NCBI GenBank assembly: GCA_016287565.1
Contig: JAEFAM010000004.1
Location: 33,703 to 97,702 of the forward strand
Length of the DNA stretch: 64,000 nucleotides
From: Clostridia bacterium
GTDB taxonomy: Bacteria; Bacillota; Clostridia; UBA1212; UBA1255
Direction: 5' to 3'
Below the pieces are notes generated by a model that had not been told where the DNA came from, did no database searches, and worked only from the letters and a program-made list of their open reading frames with translations. Both the position numbers and the translations under genes were made by a program. Positions 58,878-64,000 of this stretch are shown here, one piece after another (positions within the stretch are counted from its first letter, which is position 1; the number at the start of each line of letters is the position of its first letter).

Positions 58878-60032
58878 TCAGATCTCGGGGATCTCGATCT
58901 CGATCTCGTGGCCGAGTTCGGCGGAGCGGCAGATGCCGTCGAGGATCGCCTGGTTGTAAATGATCTGGCTGGACGGCACGGGAGCGGGACGGCCGTACTT
59001 AACCGCGTCGAGGAAGGAGCGGATCTTGAGGTCGAACAGATCTGCGTCGGTGCGGAGGATCGGCACGGTGGTCTGAGTCTGAGTACCGCACAGATCGTGG
59101 TAGATCGTCATTGCCCCGCCGACGCTTCCGTTCCAGCAGTCGGTTGACGGGATCCGGAGCGAACCCTCGGTACCCATAATGATGGTGTCGCCGGGGGTGT
59201 CGAGGTGCATTGCCCACGCGATCCTGAAGTCCAGCACGATGCCGCCTTCGAGGCGCACGAATCCGGCCGCGAAGTCGTCAACTCCGAATGCTTCGGCGTA
59301 CTCTTTGCAGGGCATGTACTTGGGGTTGGTGCCGAAATACGCGGATTTGTATCCGGTGACGGTGAGGGGCTTCGGGTAGCCGATGGCGTTGAGGACCATG
59401 TCGAGGGAGTAGCAGCCGATGTCGCCAAGAGCGCCGATGCCGCCGGTGTCCTTCGCGATGAACGAGGTGCCGAAGGGGGTGGGTATGCCGCGCCTGCGGC
59501 CGCCGCCGGTCTGGATGTAGTAGATCTTGCCCAGGGTGCCGGACTCGACGATGCGCTTGATCATCTTCATATTGGCGTCGAAACGGGGCTGGAAGCCGAT
59601 CGAAAGCACTTTGCCGCTCTCTTTTTCGGCCCTGCAGATCTCGACGGCTTCGTCAAGCGTCACGCACATGGGTTTTTCGAGAAGGACGTTGACGCCGTGC
59701 TTGAGGGCGTAGATCGTGGGTTCGGCGTGCTGGCAATTGTATGTGCATACGCTGACCGCGTCAATATCGGGCTCGTTGTCGATGAGTTCGTCGCCGGACA
59801 GGTACACGCGGCCGGTCTGCTTCCACTTTTTCATGAACGCTTCGGCCTTGCCGGGGATCAGGTCGGCGTAGGCAACGATCTCTACGTCGGGCTGCTTCAG
59901 GTAGCTGTTCATATGGGCGTCGGCGATCCAGCCGGTGCCAATGATACCGACCTTGAGTTTGCGGTTCGTGTCGATCTTTTCCTCTGCGAGATGCGTGGTC
60001 TTGAATTCGTCAAGAATGGATGAATTTGCCAT
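58878..60032 (-). CDS. Gfo/Idh/MocA family oxidoreductase
   Basis: KVGIIGTGWIADAHMNSYLKQPDVEIVAYADL; GVNVLLEKPMCVTLDEAVEI. Confidence 0.94.
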   Translation of the reverse strand: MANSSILDEFKTTHLAEEKIDTNRKLKVGIIGTGWIADAHMNSYLKQPDVEIVAYADLIPGKAEAFMKKWKQTGRVYLSGDELIDNEPDIDAVSVCTYNCQHAEPTIYALKHGVNVLLEKPMCVTLDEAVEICRAEKESGKVLSIGFQPRFDANMKMIKRIVESGTLGKIYYIQTGGGRRRGIPTPFGTSFIAKDTGGIGALGDIGCYSLDMVLNAIGYPKPLTVTGYKSAYFGTNPKYMPCKEYAEAFGVDDFAAGFVRLEGGIVLDFRIAWAMHLDTPGDTIIMGTEGSLRIPSTDCWNGSVGGAMTIYHDLCGTQTQTTVPILRTDADLFDLKIRSFLDAVKYGRPAPVPSSQIIYNQAILDGICRSAELGHEIEIEIPEI

Positions 60033-60285
60033 GATTTACCTCCAAATTGTTATGTATTTATACGTTTTCACACTACACTTATCAGTTTTTGCTTTGCACG
60101 GCTTTTTGTGTTGTTTGCCGGTTTACGGGAATTTACTCGTATTTCCCGAAATTTCCCGGCGTTTTCCAAAATTTACGATCATTTCCCGGATATTTCCCGG
60201 ATAATCTACGGATGTTTTCCGTGGGATTTCCGTAGCTCGTTTCTTTGTTTGTCCGTCCGGATCGTACCGTGCCGCGGCAATTGTT

Positions 60286-61113
60286 TTAAGCCATCAGGCC
60301 CTGAGTTTTCAGATAATCCGCCGAAAGCTTCGCGGATTCCATTGCCGTCTGACCCGGCGCCGGCCTGTCCTGCTCGACGATCACCCAGGCAGCTCCAGCC
60401 TCGATCGACGCGTTAAGTATCTCAGGGACGTTCTGCATGCCGTGTCCCACGGGCCTGAAGCCGAAGTTTTCGCCCTTGTCCTCGACTTTCTTGTCGATCC
60501 CGATGAGCTCGTAAAGCCCCTCTTTCTGGCGGCCGCGCATGAAAAAGTCTTTCAGGTGGACAATGGGCGCCCTTCCGGCATATTTGCGCAGGTACGCCGC
60601 CGGATCCTCACCGCCGACGTTGACCCAGCACGTGTCAAGCTCCGTCTGGAGCAGTTCGGCCGGGATCCTGCGGTAAAGCGTGTCAAGGTAGTATTCGCCG
60701 TCGATTTTGGTGAATTCGAAGTCGTGGTTGTGATAGAGGAGCTTGAATCCGGCCTCGTTCACTTTTTCGCCAATATAGGCAATGATCTTCAGCGTCTCTT
60801 CGAAATTCCCGGCTTCCGGCCTGTATTCCTCCGGCAGGTACGGGACAACGAGGTATTCGCACCCTATCTCCTTATATGTTTTCAGCGCTCCGTCAAGGTC
60901 CTCCAGCATTTCGGCCAGCGACACATGAGCGGATATCGGAATGATCCCGAGCTCGTCCGTCAATTCCCGCACTTCCTTAGCGGATCTGCCGTACAGGCCC
61001 GCGAACTCGACGCCTTCGTACCCCATGGCGGCAACAGCCCTTATGGTTCCTTCGAAGTCTGCGGCCAGATCTTCTCTCACGGTATAGAGCTGCAATCCAG
61101 TCTTCATTTTCAT
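60286..61113 (-). CDS. Sugar phosphate isomerase/epimerase family (xylose-isomerase-like TIM barrel)
   Basis: MKTGLQLYTVREDLAADFEGTIRAVAAMGYEGVEFAGLYG; LLYHNHDFEFTK; ELDTCWVNVGGEDP. Confidence 0.92.
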   Translation of the reverse strand: MKMKTGLQLYTVREDLAADFEGTIRAVAAMGYEGVEFAGLYGRSAKEVRELTDELGIIPISAHVSLAEMLEDLDGALKTYKEIGCEYLVVPYLPEEYRPEAGNFEETLKIIAYIGEKVNEAGFKLLYHNHDFEFTKIDGEYYLDTLYRRIPAELLQTELDTCWVNVGGEDPAAYLRKYAGRAPIVHLKDFFMRGRQKEGLYELIGIDKKVEDKGENFGFRPVGHGMQNVPEILNASIEAGAAWVIVEQDRPAPGQTAMESAKLSADYLKTQGLMA

Positions 61114-61191
61114 GTGCTTTTCTCCTTTCGGAAGGTTTTGTTTTCTTGCCGGGTATAATTTTACACTGGGGCGGCCGCTAATTCAAGTGGG

Positions 61192-61332
61192 TTTTAACGG
61201 GGGACAGACCCCGGTTGCAGCATTGACCTGAGAAACCGGGAACAGACCCGGAACAAAGAAAAACGGGGGTCTGTCCCCCGTTAACGGTTTATCTTTGACC
61301 CTGCCGTAACGGGGTTCTGTCCCCCGTTAAAA
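61192..61332. repeat. Composite palindromic element type 2, copy L
   Basis: Same layout as J/K but with outer flanks gttttaacgggg ... ccccgttaaaac. Confidence 0.94.
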
Positions 61333-61336
61333 CCCC

Positions 61337-63703
61337 TTATGGCCGGCCGCCCGGTCCACCCCAGCCGCCGGGTCCGCCCCAGCTGCTGCCGGCAGAACCT
61401 TCGGTCGACGAGGATTGAGTCCACTCAAGAACGGAAGAGCCGTCGCGGGAGAGGGTGTATTGACCGTTGAGAACGAGCCCGTCGGAGGCGATCCAGACGG
61501 AACTGTAATTGGCCGAAAGCGAGAAGGAAAGGATGGTGTTGCCGGAGGAGTCGGTTAAAGTGTAGCTGCCGGACTGGAACGAAGTGCCGCGGCTTACATA
61601 GGTGTTGACGGAGCCGGAGGAGGGGGTCTCGCAGATGCCGCCGAGAGCGACCACGGTGCCGCCGGTCACTTTGATGGAGCCGTCAACGTCGATCGACCCG
61701 GCCATGCTGCCCGATGAACTGCCGCCCTTGACCAGCACGAAGCCGCCGCTGACGGTTATGCTGCCGTTAGAGTCGATGCCGTCGGTGTCGCCGGAGGGGG
61801 TCGTGACGTCGAGGTAGCCGCCGGTGACGTTGACCAGCGGCGAGGCGCTGCCTTTACAGGCGTTGATTCCGTCATCCTCGGCGTAAACGAGGGTGGAACC
61901 GCCGGCAACGTTGACGACGTTGCCTTCGAGGCCTTCGTGAGACTTGACCACGTTCACCGACCCGCCCGAGATCGTGAGGGTGCCGTCCGCGTGGATGCCG
62001 TCGTCGGCCGCCGTGATGGTGACCGTCCCGCCGGAAATGACAACGTTGCCCTTCCCGGTGCTCCCGTTTTCCAGTGCCGTGCCGGAGTTCGCGTGGATGC
62101 CGTCGTCGCCGCAGGAGACGTTGACCGTCCCGCCGCTTATAAGGACCTCGTTGTACGCCTTGATGCCCTTGGAAGAGTAAGTGGTCTTGTTCGAGTTGCC
62201 CGACCCCGACGTAAGGGTGACCCATTCGCCGTCAATGTTCGACGAGGACACGGACGTGAACAGGAACGCGTTCATCGAGGTGTTCAGCGGTTCGCCGGAC
62301 GTGGAGGCTGTGACAACGCTGCCGGACGGTGTCGAGCCTGCCTTCATAACGCAGAACCGCACTCCCGCGTAGCCGGAGGGCGCCTTGTAGACCAGGGCGT
62401 AGTAGGATGTGCGGCCGCTGTAGACCATGCACTCGTACGTGCATTTCACCCATTTTCTCGCCTGAGCGCCTTCGCCTGCGCCGTCAAACGACGGGTCTTC
62501 GCTGTAAAAATATGCGTAATAGTCGTTGGAAGTCGAGTAGCTGGAACGGGGGACAATAACGTATTTCTCTGCTCCGGCGGCTTCGTCCCCGTAATCCGAG
62601 TAGGATGCGGTGAAAACGTTCAGCGTCGCCCCGTCCGTCACGACAACGTCGTACGCCGCGCTGATCCCGTCCTTTGCGGCATAAACGTCAACCTGTCCTC
62701 CCGAGATCGTGATCGTTCCGCGCTGATTGCCCTTTTCCGAAACGTCCGTTTTCGACGTCTTGATAGCGTCCCCCGCCATCGAGATCAAGATCAGGCTCCC
62801 CGACTCGACGGTGACCGAATCATTGCCCTTCACCGCATTCCCCGTCGCCGTCACTTTAAGGGTCAACTCTTTTATCGTGACGTCGTCCTTGGATTTGATG
62901 CCGTTGTCGTAGCCGGAGCTCACGACAAGCGTGCCTTTTCCGCTGAGCTTCAGGTCGCATGCGGCAAAGATAGCTCCGTCCTCATCGACTTCGTCCTCGC
63001 TTTCGGTTTCTGCTGCAAGCTGCTGTAACTGTAACGGGGGACAGACCCCGGTTGCATCGGTTTCGGTTGCAGCGACCAAGGTTGCATCGGTTTCGTAATT
63101 GTCATTGATCGAAGAGGCAGAGGAAAGAGACAAAGCTGTAGACGTAGATTCAGATGATGACGTAGACGAAGAAGACTCTGCGCGTGCGTCGGTGATGACG
63201 TTATACGTCCCCTCGACCGCTTCGATGACGACTTTTGAGGCGTTGATCGCGGAAATTGGAGCGTTCGAATAGCAAGTTATTGACGACTCCGCAAGCAGAA
63301 TTTTGACGGTTCCGGAATCGGTTTTGGTGTCGGGGATGTTTATTACGATCCGACCGCCGTCCAGCAGGCCTTTGACCGTGTAATTTCCTGATGAAGTGAT
63401 GGTGTAGGTGCCGTTCGAAGCGGTGACAAGATTCCCGTCGCTTGAAGTAATGCTGAAGTTCTCTTCGGTGACCGAGTGATTTTTGGAGGGGTCAATTAAA
63501 GTTGTTGCCGACGGGGTCGACTGAGCCTGTGCCACTCTGTCGGTGACAACACCTTCTATGGGCGCGGTCTCGTTTGCGTTGTTATTATGTGTCCCGCAAG
63601 CGGTCATGGTTATTGCCAGGAGAAAAGACAACAGTCCGGCAAATCCGGCAACGGGGGACAGACCCCGGTTATTTTTCAAATGTGAGTGACTTTTCGTTTT
63701 CAT
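61337..63703 (-). CDS. Carbohydrate-binding domain-containing (DUF4353-like) lipoprotein
   Basis: Lipobox TMTAC; repeated GGTVNVSCGDDGIHANSG / GGTVTITAADDGIHADGTLTISGGSVNVVKSHEGLEG; Gly-rich C-terminus. Confidence 0.85.
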   Translation of the reverse strand: MKTKSHSHLKNNRGLSPVAGFAGLLSFLLAITMTACGTHNNNANETAPIEGVVTDRVAQAQSTPSATTLIDPSKNHSVTEENFSITSSDGNLVTASNGTYTITSSGNYTVKGLLDGGRIVINIPDTKTDSGTVKILLAESSITCYSNAPISAINASKVVIEAVEGTYNVITDARAESSSSTSSSESTSTALSLSSASSINDNYETDATLVAATETDATGVCPPLQLQQLAAETESEDEVDEDGAIFAACDLKLSGKGTLVVSSGYDNGIKSKDDVTIKELTLKVTATGNAVKGNDSVTVESGSLILISMAGDAIKTSKTDVSEKGNQRGTITISGGQVDVYAAKDGISAAYDVVVTDGATLNVFTASYSDYGDEAAGAEKYVIVPRSSYSTSNDYYAYFYSEDPSFDGAGEGAQARKWVKCTYECMVYSGRTSYYALVYKAPSGYAGVRFCVMKAGSTPSGSVVTASTSGEPLNTSMNAFLFTSVSSSNIDGEWVTLTSGSGNSNKTTYSSKGIKAYNEVLISGGTVNVSCGDDGIHANSGTALENGSTGKGNVVISGGTVTITAADDGIHADGTLTISGGSVNVVKSHEGLEGNVVNVAGGSTLVYAEDDGINACKGSASPLVNVTGGYLDVTTPSGDTDGIDSNGSITVSGGFVLVKGGSSSGSMAGSIDVDGSIKVTGGTVVALGGICETPSSGSVNTYVSRGTSFQSGSYTLTDSSGNTILSFSLSANYSSVWIASDGLVLNGQYTLSRDGSSVLEWTQSSSTEGSAGSSWGGPGGWGGPGGRP
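63032..63055. repeat. REP-like unit inside CDS (M)
   Basis: taacgggggacagaccccggttgc, encoding ATGVCPPLQ on the minus strand. Confidence 0.92.
63648..63670. repeat. REP-like unit inside the N-terminal coding region of the lipoprotein gene (N)
   Basis: gcaacgggggacagaccccggtt, encoding NNRGLSPVAG on the minus strand. Confidence 0.92.
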
Positions 63704-63910
63704 AATCGCTGTATCTCCTTTCGATTTAGTTCCGTGCCGCTATAGTGACGGGGATAATGATCTGTACTTGTTATTATACTCTGACAATTGGCATTTTTTG
63801 TTACAAAATATGACAACTTTGTGAAAAGACGAGGTCGCAACGATGTAAAATAACAATTATGGCAAGGCAGCACAATAGCAGAGAAGTGATAGGGGATTGC
63901 TACGGCAACT

Positions 63911-63967
63911 GCCAGCAACTGGGGACAGACCCGAGTTGAGCAACCGGGGTCTGTCCCTAGTTGTCAT
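63911..63967. repeat. Inverted pair of variant REP-like units (O)
   Basis: gcaactggggacagacccgagttgagcaaccggggtctgtccctagttg. Confidence 0.88.
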
Positions 63968-64000
63968 GATTGATTACCTCCGTCGCACCAATTAACTTTT

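Overview
GC-rich Firmicutes/Clostridia-type chromosomal segment of about 40 protein genes, mostly ordinary in content: BMP-type nucleoside/sugar ABC importer, secreted or anchored glycan-active proteins (NAGPA-like, GH78, two GH36-like, sialate-esterase-like, PIG-L), Gfo/Idh/MocA oxidoreductases, two ECF sigma/membrane-partner pairs, two heterodimeric ABC exporters, YebC, UPF0237/UPF0210, a YqeK-RsfS fused ORF, and SRP RNA next to dnaX. The most unusual content is non-coding. A family of composite palindromic elements is built from a ~25-bp REP-like hairpin (GCAACGGGGGACAGACCCCGGTTGC) as inverted ends. The ends flank either (i) a modular array of short hairpins joined by a constant 9-nt linker AATTT[A/C]GCT, or (ii) a second ~140-bp core. 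At least six of these sit directly upstream of recognisable -35/-10 promoters, and three single REP units lie inside ORFs, each read in a different frame. A related seven-hairpin array with linkers AGTGATATT/AGCTAAATT lies at 39.2 kb. Other points: a polysaccharide-deacetylase-like protein that lacks the expected catalytic residues, a tRNA 3'-fragment bordering an AT-richer patch, a decayed DUF2264 gene, and two surface proteins sharing an undescribed domain, anchor and terminator. All calls come from reading the sequence; no searches were run.
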